Positions 26,308-34,373 of a stretch of DNA of 64,000 nt are shown here, piece by piece. Under the pieces are notes generated by a model that saw nothing but the letters and a program-made list of their open reading frames with translations, was not told the DNA's origin and ran no database searches. The position numbers were made by a program, and so were the translations under genes. Each line of letters opens with the position of its first letter. Within the stretch, counting starts at the first letter, position 1. Origin of the DNA: Planctomycetota bacterium (lineage in GTDB: Bacteria > Planctomycetota > UBA1135 > GCA-002686595); NCBI GenBank assembly GCA_022446815.1, contig JAKVCD010000040.1, forward strand, positions 1-64,000. The letters run 5' to 3'.

Positions 26308-26736
26308 TCACTCGGCTGTGTCGCGGCAATCAGGACACGCGCCATGGAGGTGAACGGCAGCTCCTTCGATCGAGGCGGCCCATCTTCCTGCAGCTAGAGC
26401 CTTCGTCGTCACCTCAGTTGGGAGATACGACACCTCGCCGCAGTCGTCACACACAAAGTGGTGTTGTGGTTCGCCGCCCCTGTGGTTCTCTGCGAGTGAG
26501 TATCGGGCCACACCTCCGGCGCGGCTCGCGACGACAGAGATACCAGTCTCTCGTAGCTTAATCAGGTTCCTGTATGTAGTGGCCGAGTCCCAGGGAGTCT
26601 CGCCAAGGCGATTGAGTACGTCAGTATGAGACAGAGGCTGCTCTGCGCTTGCCAAGACCTGAAGAACGGCGACCCTAGGAGCGGTAGCTCGCAACGATCG
26701 CGCCCTGATCAATTGTTGAGCTTTCTCTGTGTTCAT
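26308..26736 (-). CDS. Fur-family metal-responsive repressor (possibly Zur)
   Basis: This 142-residue protein has an N-terminal winged helix (about 15-83, recognition helix SATTYRNLIKLRETG) and a C-terminal metal-binding domain. The domain has HHFVCDDCGEV (His92, His93, Cys96, Cys99) and ACPDC (Cys134, Cys137), the second structural zinc pair. Fur-family members repress transcription when loaded with Fe, Zn, Mn or haem, or respond to peroxide. The divergent neighbour is a COG0523 GTPase, a family often controlled by Zur, so zinc is my best guess. It probably regulates itself and the divergent pair through the 135-base shared intergenic region. PerR or Fur identity cannot be excluded. Confidence 0.85.
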   Translation of the reverse strand: MNTEKAQQLIRARSLRATAPRVAVLQVLASAEQPLSHTDVLNRLGETPWDSATTYRNLIKLRETGISVVASRAGGVARYSLAENHRGGEPQHHFVCDDCGEVSYLPTEVTTKALAAGRWAASIEGAAVHLHGACPDCRDTAE

Positions 26737-26777
26737 CTTTAGGGGGCCGGCACGGAGAGCTTTTTGGTGTGCTCTTG

Positions 26778-26825
26778 TTGCCTGGAGTGGGGATACGGCT
26801 CTATGCTACTTGCAAGTCAATTGCG
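26778..26825 (+). promoter_or_regulatory. Candidate promoter and operator for the COG0523 gene
   Basis: TTGCCT (26778-26783) and TATGCT (26802-26807) are spaced by 18 bases and resemble a sigma-70 promoter pointing at the GTPase gene. Immediately downstream, near the expected start site, TGCAA-GTCAA-TTGCG (26811-26825) is an imperfect inverted repeat that could bind the divergently encoded Fur-family protein. Both assignments are by eye and tentative. Confidence 0.3.
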
Positions 26826-26871
26826 TTACCGCTTCCTCCTTAGTCTAGAGCCGAACTCTCTCTGAGAAACC

Positions 26872-28104
26872 ATGAATCAGCCCGATATCCAAGAGCCCAG
26901 GCTCCCTGTCACAGTCCTCTCAGGATTTCTTGGCGCAGGTAAGACCACCCTGCTGAACCAAGTTCTCAACAACCGTGAAGGGCGACGCGTAGCCGTGATC
27001 GTGAACGACATGAGCGAGGTGAACATCGACGCAGACCTCGTCGAGAGAGGCGGCGCAGAGCTCTCTAGAACTGAAGAGAAGCTCGTTGAAATGTCCAACG
27101 GATGCATCTGCTGCACGTTGCGCGACGACCTTCTCGCAGAGGTCTCCAGGTTAGCGCAGGAGGGGCGCTTTGATTACCTCCTGATCGAGTCCACTGGAAT
27201 CTCTGAGCCCATCCCTGTCGCCCAGACCTTCACATTTGAGGATGAAGAGGGGGTCAGCCTTGGACAGGTGTCTCGCTTAGACACCATGGTGACCGTCGTA
27301 GACGCTGCTAGCTTCCTGCGCGATTACAACGCCGCCGAGAATCTCCAGGATCGGGGAGAGTCTCTTGGGGAGGATGACCACCGTACGGTCACAGACCTTC
27401 TAATCGACCAGATCGAGTTCGCTAACGTCATTGTGCTGAACAAGCTTGACCTTGTATCTGAGCAGCAGGCGCTCGAGGTGCAGGCCATCATCAGCGCGCT
27501 GAACCCTGGCGCAAAGATCGTCCCTGCAACGAAGGCAGCGGTCCCGATCGATTCGGTTTTGGACACCGGCCTGTTTGACTACGACGAGGCCGCCAGTTCA
27601 GCAGGATGGATCAAGGAGCTCCAAGGGGAGCACACGCCTGAGTCGGAGGAGTACGGTATAGGCAGCTTTACATACATCACTCCTCACCCCTTTGACGCGG
27701 AGAAGCTCTGGTCGTTCATTGAGAACGCGGACAACTGGCGCGGTGTACTGCGCTCCAAGGGCTTCTTCTGGGTCGCTGCCGAGCACTCTGTGGCCTATGA
27801 GTGGGCTCAAGCAGGCGGCGTCTGCTCGATGGTCCCTGTCGGTCGTTGGTGGGCTGCGGTGCCTAGTGAGGAGTGGGGGCACCCTGAAGGGCAGATGCCT
27901 GACCAGCAGCCTGGTTGGCATCACCGCTTTGGGGATCGGTCTCAGAAGCTCGTCTTCATCGGACAAGGCATGGATGAGGACGCGATGCGAGCGGAGCTCG
28001 ACTCTTGCCTCCTCGAGCCTGGACTCGCCGCCGAGGGCGTCGAGGCTTGGGATCCACTCTATAACCCCTTCCCCGAATTGCAGATCGCTGAAGAGCCTTC
28101 ATGA
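26872..28104 (+). CDS. COG0523 (CobW/ZigA-type) GTPase, putative metallochaperone
   Basis: This is a 410-residue G3E GTPase. It has Walker [11 protein letters not shown] (19-28), the metal-binding CxCC motif NGCICC (Cys78, Cys80, Cys81), a Walker B-like region with ESTG, and the guanine-specificity motif NKLD. The C-terminal CobW domain is the Trp-rich form ([15 protein letters not shown]) typical of ZigA/YjiA-like members rather than the His-rich cobalamin-pathway CobW. Such proteins deliver zinc or other metals to client enzymes using GTP hydrolysis. It is divergent from a Fur-family repressor, and its stop overlaps the start of a flavoprotein gene (ATGA), making the flavoprotein a plausible partner or client. 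Confidence 0.9.
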   Translation: MNQPDIQEPRLPVTVLSGFLGAGKTTLLNQVLNNREGRRVAVIVNDMSEVNIDADLVERGGAELSRTEEKLVEMSNGCICCTLRDDLLAEVSRLAQEGRFDYLLIESTGISEPIPVAQTFTFEDEEGVSLGQVSRLDTMVTVVDAASFLRDYNAAENLQDRGESLGEDDHRTVTDLLIDQIEFANVIVLNKLDLVSEQQALEVQAIISALNPGAKIVPATKAAVPIDSVLDTGLFDYDEAASSAGWIKELQGEHTPESEEYGIGSFTYITPHPFDAEKLWSFIENADNWRGVLRSKGFFWVAAEHSVAYEWAQAGGVCSMVPVGRWWAAVPSEEWGHPEGQMPDQQPGWHHRFGDRSQKLVFIGQGMDEDAMRAELDSCLLEPGLAAEGVEAWDPLYNPFPELQIAEEPS

Positions 28105-29315
28105 GCTTGGGTTGGCTGATCGTCGGCGGCGGCATCCATGGGGTGCACGTTGCGGCTCGGCTAATCGGTGAGGGGAGGGTTCCGCCTGATCAGGTTCAGA
28201 TCTTGGACCCTGAGCCCGCACTCCTGGCTCGGTGGCGCTTACGAAGCCAGGCGATCGGTATGAGGCATTTGCGCTCACCCTCCGTGCATCACCTCGGCTT
28301 AGACCCGCTAGGCCTCCATGCCTTCGCGGAGGACCGCTGGGGTGGGGTGCGTGGCTTGTTTGCTCCTCCGTATGATCGACCTGCGCTCTCGCTCTTTGAT
28401 ACCCACTGTGACGCAGTTATGGAGTCCTACGACCTTCCTGGGCTCCATCTGCGTGGGAAGGCCGCGAGCTGCGCGATAATGGAGGATGGCGTTCAAGTCC
28501 AACTCTTGGATGGACCGCGCGTTGCGGCTGATCGAGTCGTCCTAGCCGTAGGCCCACCAGAGCAGCTGAAGCTCCCTTCCTGGGCGAGCGGCTTCGAGGA
28601 TCGTGTGCACCATGTGTTCCAACCTGGCTTCACAGACTGGCCTCTTAAGGCTCAGTCTGTAGCAGTCGTCGGTGGGGGGATCTCAGCTGCTCAGGTCGCT
28701 CTTCGGCTCGTGGATGAAGGGCATGAAGTTCACCTGATATCAAGGCATGAATTCCGAGAGCATCAGTTCGATAGCGACCCCGGATGGCTCGGGCCCAAGT
28801 ATATGAGGGGCTTTGCTCGAGAACGGGGCTTGGATCGTAGGAGGCAAATGATCACGGAGGCTCGAAATAGGGGCTCGGTGCCGCCCGACATCTTGAGAGA
28901 GCTTATGTCTTCCATTCGAGGAGGAGGCATCAAGCTGCTTAGAGGTGAAGTGTCAGGGTTGCTCTCAACGGGCCAAATGTTGGACATCGAGCTCTCGTCG
29001 GGTGATCGTCGAAGCGTAGACACAATCCTGCTAGCGACTGGATTTGGTTCTGAGCGGCCGGGCGGGGCGCTTGTTGATGGCCTCATTCGAGATGAGGGGC
29101 TTCCATGCTCGGCTTGCGGGTTCCCCATAGTGGATGAAAACCTGCGCTGGCACCCGCGCGTTTATGTGACTGGAGCACTCGCTGAGCTTGTGCTTGGTCC
29201 TACCGGAAGGAACATCGCTGGTGCGAGGAGATCGGCAGAACGGATCCTTCGCTCTCTCGGCCATCGTTCGCAATCCGAGGCGGTGGCCTCGGGGGCACCG
29301 CGCGCTACACCGTAA
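28101..29315 (+). CDS. FAD/NAD(P)-binding oxidoreductase-like protein
   Basis: This 404-residue two-dinucleotide-domain flavoprotein has an N-terminal FAD motif, [15 protein letters not shown] (GxGxxG-type at 9-14). A second motif in the middle, [14 protein letters not shown] (about 187-200), probably binds NADPH. ILLATGF and a C-terminal VTGALAEL block are typical of FAD-NAD(P) monooxygenase-like proteins. The exact reaction is unknown. ATGA overlap with the COG0523 gene implies translational coupling and perhaps metal-regulated expression by the neighbouring Fur-family protein. A free-standing reductase in low-zinc or metal stress is the simplest idea, but no substrate can be named. Confidence 0.75.
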   Translation: MSLGWLIVGGGIHGVHVAARLIGEGRVPPDQVQILDPEPALLARWRLRSQAIGMRHLRSPSVHHLGLDPLGLHAFAEDRWGGVRGLFAPPYDRPALSLFDTHCDAVMESYDLPGLHLRGKAASCAIMEDGVQVQLLDGPRVAADRVVLAVGPPEQLKLPSWASGFEDRVHHVFQPGFTDWPLKAQSVAVVGGGISAAQVALRLVDEGHEVHLISRHEFREHQFDSDPGWLGPKYMRGFARERGLDRRRQMITEARNRGSVPPDILRELMSSIRGGGIKLLRGEVSGLLSTGQMLDIELSSGDRRSVDTILLATGFGSERPGGALVDGLIRDEGLPCSACGFPIVDENLRWHPRVYVTGALAELVLGPTGRNIAGARRSAERILRSLGHRSQSEAVASGAPRATP

Positions 29316-29347
29316 TGAGGCGCTGTGTGCTCCTAAGAGGAGGGAGA

Positions 29348-29423
29348 TGGCTCCCCGAGCAGGACTCGAACCTGCGACAAACCGGTTAACAGCCGGTTGC
29401 TCTACCAACTGAGCTATCGGGGA
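29348..29423 (-). tRNA. tRNA-Asn (anticodon GTT)
   Basis: This 76-nt cloverleaf lies on the minus strand. The anticodon stem ACCGG/CCGGT encloses loop CTGTTAA, anticodon GTT for asparagine. The acceptor stem is TCCCCGA/TCGGGGA, discriminator G73 is followed by an encoded CCA, and the TTCGA arm is intact. It sits between the convergent flavoprotein gene and upstream gluQ territory. Confidence 0.97.
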
Positions 29424-29488
29424 AGCAACGCGGAAGGATATCCGCCTATTGGGGCGAGTCAAGCGGGACTCGCCGATGCAGTCAGAAT

Positions 29489-30424
29489 TTACGCGAGAGT
29501 CTCCAAGAAGTCTTCCGGTAGCCTGATCGGGCTCCTGTTGAGTACTTCTAAATCAAAGCTCCGTATCGCTGCTTGCGCTGAGATTTCGTGCTCCTCAGAG
29601 AGGCCGCTTTCGCTTAAAAGCCACCCGAGCAGTCGCTCTGGAGAAATCCCGGCTTCGCGGATCGCGCGGATAGAGAGGCCGTCAGTGCGCTTAGCGAGGC
29701 GCTCTCCGGTGTAATCCAAGACGAGGGGTACATGTATCCATTCCGGACGCTTCAGCCCGAGCGCACGCTGCAGCACCGCCTGGGGGCCGCAGCTGCTCAA
29801 GAGGTCATCGCCACGGAGGACCTCTGTGATCCCTTGCGCGGCGTCATCTAGGACAACGGCGAGCTGGTAGGAGGCATGTCCCTCTGGGCTCACGATGACA
29901 AAGTCTCCGAATTCGGTCCACGGGGAGAGCTTGAGCTGGCCATGTAAGCGGTCCTGAATCTCAATCTCCTCTGGCGGGCATTGAAATCGCAGGGAAGGTT
30001 GTCGCCCTGAACTCTCTTGGGCTTCTTGGATTGAGCGAAATCGACCCTTACAGGTGCCCGGATAGGTTGACGCCTCGTCCTCCGCATGGGGAGCTGAGAT
30101 CGCCGCTCGAATCTCCCGCCGAGTGCAGATGCAGGGGTAGGCCAAGTCCTCTGAAACTAAGCTCTCCGCGGTCTCTCTGAGCTCCTGCTCACGGTCAGAC
30201 TGAAAGCTCGGTGGGCCATCCCAGTCCAATCCGATCCACTTGAGATCCTCTAGGCATGCACCTATGAACTCCTCCCTGACTCGAGACTTGTCGAGGTCCT
30301 CTAACCGCAAGAGGACCTCACCACCTCTGCTTCTAGCGCTCAGCCACGCGAGGAGGAAAGACCTCGCGTGGCCGATATGAAGGAGCCCTGTAGGGCTTGG
30401 GGCTAACCTCGCTCTGACGCGCAA
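29489..30424 (-). CDS. gluQ: Glutamyl-Q tRNA(Asp) synthetase
   Basis: This 311-residue paralogue of the GluRS catalytic core attaches glutamate to queuosine in tRNA-Asp. Signatures are HIGH (16-19, in PTGLLHIGHARSFLL) and a KMSKS-like loop RLAKRTDG. The GluQ zinc site is Cys98, Cys100, Tyr121 and Cys125 (CICTRREI followed by YPGTCKG). It lacks the anticodon-binding domain, which separates it from GltX. It implies the organism makes or salvages queuosine. It lies 60 bases downstream of ahcY on the same strand; no queuosine biosynthesis gene is adjacent. Confidence 0.9.
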   Translation of the reverse strand: MRVRARLAPSPTGLLHIGHARSFLLAWLSARSRGGEVLLRLEDLDKSRVREEFIGACLEDLKWIGLDWDGPPSFQSDREQELRETAESLVSEDLAYPCICTRREIRAAISAPHAEDEASTYPGTCKGRFRSIQEAQESSGRQPSLRFQCPPEEIEIQDRLHGQLKLSPWTEFGDFVIVSPEGHASYQLAVVLDDAAQGITEVLRGDDLLSSCGPQAVLQRALGLKRPEWIHVPLVLDYTGERLAKRTDGLSIRAIREAGISPERLLGWLLSESGLSEEHEISAQAAIRSFDLEVLNRSPIRLPEDFLETLA

Positions 30425-30483
30425 GTTACAGGTTGGTGCAGGACCACTTCCATGCTGCGCATCGACGATCCGCTGCCGCCGGA

Positions 30484-31959
30484 CTAATAGCGGTAGTGGT
30501 CAGGCTTGTAGGGGCCCTGCTTAGGGATGCCCAGGTAGTCAGCCTGAGACTTGCTCATCTCTGTTAAGCGAACCCCGAGCTTCTCAAGGTGGAGGCGGGC
30601 GACGTGCTCATCGAGCTCTTTCGGGAGGGTATAGACACCGACGGTGTACTTGTCGTTATCACGGTTTTGGAAAAGCTCGATCTGCGCCATGACCTGATTG
30701 GTGAATGAGGCTGACATCACGAAGCTGGGATGGCCTGTCGCGCAGCCGAGGTTCAAGAGGCGGCCTTCCGCGAGGATGATCACGGAGTGTCCGTCAGGGA
30801 AGGTCCAGATGTCGACCTGGTTTCCGTGCTCTTCGGGGTTCTTAAGGTTTTCCACCTTGACCCCGGGGACCTCGGATAGGCCCTTCATATCGATCTCGTT
30901 GTCAAAGTGACCGATGTTGCCGACGATGGCGTTGTGCTTCATCTGGCTCATGTGCTCAGCCGTGATGATGTCTTTGTTGCCAGTGGTCGTGATGAACAGG
31001 TCGGCTTGGCCGACGACGTCCTCAACGCGGACCACCTCGTAGCCCTCCATCGCGGCCTGCAATGCGCAGATGGGGTCAATTTCTGTGATGACGACTCGGG
31101 CGCCTTGGCCCTTGAGGGACTGAGCTGAGCCTTTGCCGACGTCACCGTATCCACAGACAACGCAGAGCTTACCGCTGAGCATGACATCAGTCGCGCGGCA
31201 GATTCCGTCGACGAGCGAGTGGCGGCAGCCATAGAGGTTGTCGAACTTACTCTTGGTAACGGCGTCGTTGACGTTCATCGCGGGGAACAGGAGCTCGTCC
31301 CGCTCAACCATCTGGTAGAGGCGGTGCACGCCGGTCGTGGTCTCCTCTGAGACGCCACGGACGCAGCCCGCCATCTTGGTCCACTTGTCTGAGCTGTTCT
31401 TGAGGGACTCGGCGAGGACGTTAAGAACGCACTCCCACTCCTCGCTGTCTTCCGCCGTTGCTTCAGGGACGCGGCCTGCAGCCTCGTATTCCTTTCCCTT
31501 GTGTACAAGCAGGGTCGCGTCACCGCCGTCGTCGAGGATCATGTTCGGGCCATCTTCTCCGGGCCAGGTGAGAGCCTGCTCCGTGCACCACCAGTACTCA
31601 GGGAGCGTCTCTCCCTTCCATGCGAATACAGGCACGCCCGAGGGATTCTCGACCGACCCGTTGGGGCCGACGGCAACCGCTGCGGCTGCATGGTCCTGTG
31701 TGGAGAAGATGTTGCATGATGCCCAGCGAACCTCTGCTCCGAGCTCAACTAGGGTCTCAATCAAGACCGCAGTCTGAATCGTCATGTGCAGGGAGCCGGT
31801 AATCCGAGCGCCTGCAAGTGGGCTCTGCCCCTTGTACTGCTCACGGATCGCCATGAGACCAGGCATCTCTACCTGCGCCAGTTCAATCTCTTTACGTCCA
31901 AACTCTGCTTGGGTGAGGTCGGCGACTTTGAAGTCAATCCTTGTCTCTGTAGTGCTCAT
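30484..31959 (-). CDS. ahcY: Adenosylhomocysteinase
   Basis: This 491-residue NAD-dependent enzyme reversibly hydrolyses S-adenosylhomocysteine to adenosine and homocysteine, which relieves product inhibition of methyltransferases. Signatures are [31 protein letters not shown], the NAD-binding [25 protein letters not shown] and the C-terminal KPDHYRY. It is the longer bacterial form with the insert around [12 protein letters not shown]. No S-adenosylhomocysteine riboswitch is evident in the 45-base gap after the long greA gene, so it may be expressed from the greA transcript. Confidence 0.97.
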   Translation of the reverse strand: MSTTETRIDFKVADLTQAEFGRKEIELAQVEMPGLMAIREQYKGQSPLAGARITGSLHMTIQTAVLIETLVELGAEVRWASCNIFSTQDHAAAAVAVGPNGSVENPSGVPVFAWKGETLPEYWWCTEQALTWPGEDGPNMILDDGGDATLLVHKGKEYEAAGRVPEATAEDSEEWECVLNVLAESLKNSSDKWTKMAGCVRGVSEETTTGVHRLYQMVERDELLFPAMNVNDAVTKSKFDNLYGCRHSLVDGICRATDVMLSGKLCVVCGYGDVGKGSAQSLKGQGARVVITEIDPICALQAAMEGYEVVRVEDVVGQADLFITTTGNKDIITAEHMSQMKHNAIVGNIGHFDNEIDMKGLSEVPGVKVENLKNPEEHGNQVDIWTFPDGHSVIILAEGRLLNLGCATGHPSFVMSASFTNQVMAQIELFQNRDNDKYTVGVYTLPKELDEHVARLHLEKLGVRLTEMSKSQADYLGIPKQGPYKPDHYRY

Positions 31960-32004
31960 CTCGGTGTCTCTTCGGAAGACTATGGTTCGGGGGTTTAAGG
32001 GGAT

Positions 32005-34164
32005 TCAGTCAACTTTTACGGTTTCAACCCGGGTGACCTCAACACTGATGTCGCCGCCGGGTAGAGAGATCGTTGTGGATTCGCCAGCCTGCATGCCGAG
32101 CATGCCCTTCGCGAGGGGGGCTTGGTAGCTGACGACTGAGTCGTCGTCTCCTTGGTCCCAGGGGCCTAGGATGGCGATTGATTGCTCTTCGTCGAGCCCC
32201 TCTTGCGAGTAATAAACACGAGTTCCTGGGCAGGCAGTGGCCTCCGGGAGCATCGCGTTCTCTAAGAGCTGTGCGACTGAGATATCAGATTCTAGCTGTT
32301 GGATCTTGCTGGCCAGGTTCCTTTGCTCCTCTAGGGCAGCGTCCCATTCCGCGTTCTCTGAGAGGTCCCCTTGCTCTGCTGCTGCGGAGAGGGCTGCCTC
32401 GTTTTGTGGTACTCGTTCGTCCTTTAGGACCTTCAGCTCCTGGATTCGACCGTCGAGTCCAGTTCTTGTGGTCCAGATGGAGCCGTCCTCCCAGAACCTC
32501 GAGGTCTCCTCCTCAACAGGGCCAGCGCGGAAGACCAACGTCGCCACGAGGTTGTCTATGGAGTCGTCCACCCCGCGCTGCAAAGTGAGCTGGGCTGTGC
32601 GGAGGTCCTTCGGGGAAGCCCCCTCAAAGAGCCGCTCGAGGAGAGGCTGATCTCCGCCAGAGAGCAGGTCGACGATGCGACCATGCGAACGTGTGGTGTC
32701 AGGGTTTTCTCTGCGGATGCCGTATAAGTAGGCCGCTAGAGAGATCAGTGAGTTGGCTCTCTCCATCGGCTTAGGGATAGAGGCGCCGAGATCTCCTTTC
32801 TCTCCGGCTTTCGCCAGGTAAGTGAGGACGTGGGGCGCTCGAAGGGGGCGCTTGATGAGCTTCGTGTAATGGGGAGCTAAGTCCTCGCCACGCCCTGCCT
32901 CCACAAGGTCGTCAATCAGCCGGCGTACCATTCCAGGGGCAAGGCGCTGGAAGTTTTCGATGACCTCCTCAGGCCAATTTTCTCCGCAGGCCTCTTTGAG
33001 GGCGTCAACCGCTTGATCCTGCTCCTTGTATCCCGGGAGCTCATTGAAGAGGTCGTAGATGTTCTCCTCATCCTCGGCAACGTTCATGTGCGATTGCATG
33101 AGGCTTGCAAGCTCTTCCTTGTGCTCATCGGTGAGGTCACGTAGGAACAGCTGTGCGCGCAGCTTGTCCAGCTCAGTGAGGTCTTCTTCGGACTCTAGCT
33201 GCTCCTTAATGGCTGCCTGGATGACGTCTTTGATGTCCTGGCCTGTCTTGGGAGTCAGAACCTCGTTTGCACGCCCCAAGACCTCGTCCACGGAGAGCAT
33301 GACCTTCAAGCTCTTGGTGAGCTCTTCTGCAGGGTTCGTGGGGTCGACAAGCAAGCGGAGCTCGGGGTTGGTACCACCTCCAGAGAGGCGGAACTCAGAG
33401 CTGAGTTCGACAAGCTTCTTGCACTTTCGCCACCAGGCGCTCCAAGAGCTGGACTCGATACCGATCATCGCGAGCGCGCTCTTGACCGAGACAAGCTTTG
33501 CGCGGCCGTGGTGGCGCTCAAGGACGAGCTTGAGGATCTCCAGAGGCTCTTTTTTGGCGCGCTTTACGACGCCCTCCTGATCTTCGTAGTACAACGCGCG
33601 GATGTCCGTATCGCTCAGGGGCTGGAAGATGTCCACCGCGCCTTCCATGGGGAAGTTGTCTTCGAGACCGTTAGCGAATCGGATCACGATTTCCTTCGCA
33701 GCGGCGCGGACCTCGAGGACCTTTCCGGTCCCCCAACCGCCGGCGTGAAAGACATGGCTCTCGGGTTGATAAGCGAGGAGGCGCTCGAACTTGGTCCAAG
33801 CTCCTCGAAGGTCGGCGCAGCCCTCCGTGAGACCAGAGGACTCAGTGTAGGCCTCCCACCATGACTCCTCGCCCCAAGCCTTGTTGGCGTGCTCGAAGAA
33901 CTGCTCACCAAATTCGCTAGCAGAGAGTCCGCCTCGCAGCCCAACACCTATAAGGCGCGCTGCGTCAGCATGACGTTCCGCGAGCGCGAGGTTCATGCGG
34001 TGCTCGCGCAGCATCGCAGAGCAACGAGACATGCGGTTCTTCTTGCCGGCTAGGGCGAGCGCTTCGAGCACGGCTGTGATGTCGCCGTCCGACTCCAGCA
34101 TCTCTTTCCAGGCGGTGTCGAAGTCCTGCCACTTTTCGTTTGCGACGAGTAGGGAGAGGCTCAT
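32005..34164 (-). CDS. greA: Long GreA-type transcription elongation factor
   Basis: In this 719-residue protein only the last 150 or so residues are GreA/GreB. There is a coiled-coil with the catalytic acidic tip AAEQGDLSENAEWDAA, then the FKBP-like C-terminal domain (LLENAMLPEA onward). GreA stimulates RNA cleavage by backtracked RNA polymerase. The N-terminal 560 residues are helical, acidic and repeat-like, with a small block RFANGLEDNFPMEG near 140-160. Similar oversized GreA proteins are known in chlamydiae and some spirochaetes, so this supports a PVC origin. The N-terminal function is unknown. A strong hairpin lies in the upstream leader, and ahcY follows 45 bases downstream. Confidence 0.85.
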   Translation of the reverse strand: MSLSLLVANEKWQDFDTAWKEMLESDGDITAVLEALALAGKKNRMSRCSAMLREHRMNLALAERHADAARLIGVGLRGGLSASEFGEQFFEHANKAWGEESWWEAYTESSGLTEGCADLRGAWTKFERLLAYQPESHVFHAGGWGTGKVLEVRAAAKEIVIRFANGLEDNFPMEGAVDIFQPLSDTDIRALYYEDQEGVVKRAKKEPLEILKLVLERHHGRAKLVSVKSALAMIGIESSSWSAWWRKCKKLVELSSEFRLSGGGTNPELRLLVDPTNPAEELTKSLKVMLSVDEVLGRANEVLTPKTGQDIKDVIQAAIKEQLESEEDLTELDKLRAQLFLRDLTDEHKEELASLMQSHMNVAEDEENIYDLFNELPGYKEQDQAVDALKEACGENWPEEVIENFQRLAPGMVRRLIDDLVEAGRGEDLAPHYTKLIKRPLRAPHVLTYLAKAGEKGDLGASIPKPMERANSLISLAAYLYGIRRENPDTTRSHGRIVDLLSGGDQPLLERLFEGASPKDLRTAQLTLQRGVDDSIDNLVATLVFRAGPVEEETSRFWEDGSIWTTRTGLDGRIQELKVLKDERVPQNEAALSAAAEQGDLSENAEWDAALEEQRNLASKIQQLESDISVAQLLENAMLPEATACPGTRVYYSQEGLDEEQSIAILGPWDQGDDDSVVSYQAPLAKGMLGMQAGESTTISLPGGDISVEVTRVETVKVD

Positions 34165-34252
34165 TTTGCAGTGGGGGGCTTGGGTTCTGGAACGGGTGGG
34201 GCCCGGCCTTAGGGCCTAGAGGGCCGATCGCGAAAAAAGCGCGAAGTGAAAT

Positions 34253-34286
34253 CTGCCCCCGGGACCCTTTTGGACCCCGGGGGCAG
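34253..34286. promoter_or_regulatory. Strong hairpin in the greA / amidohydrolase divergent region
   Basis: A perfect 11-bp stem, CTGCCCCCGGG (34253-34263) with CCCGGGGGCAG (34276-34286), contains an internal TTTT. A second small hairpin, TCGCG/CGCGA, sits at about 34228-34244 around an A-run. On the minus strand both would lie in the greA leader, 60-120 bases before the start codon; on the plus strand, in the leader of the gene at 34374. It may be an attenuator; there is no clean T-run immediately after it on either strand. Confidence 0.4.
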
Positions 34287-34373
34287 TGCACGTATTGTGC
34301 CTGAAGAGTTCGCATAGTTCCAGCGCTCCGAGGCGTAGCGTCTACAGCCCGCACCGGGTACAACCCAACAATC

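Noticed and set aside
31960-32004. S-adenosylhomocysteine riboswitch upstream of ahcY
   Set aside because: The gap is only 45 bases and lacks the expected stems.
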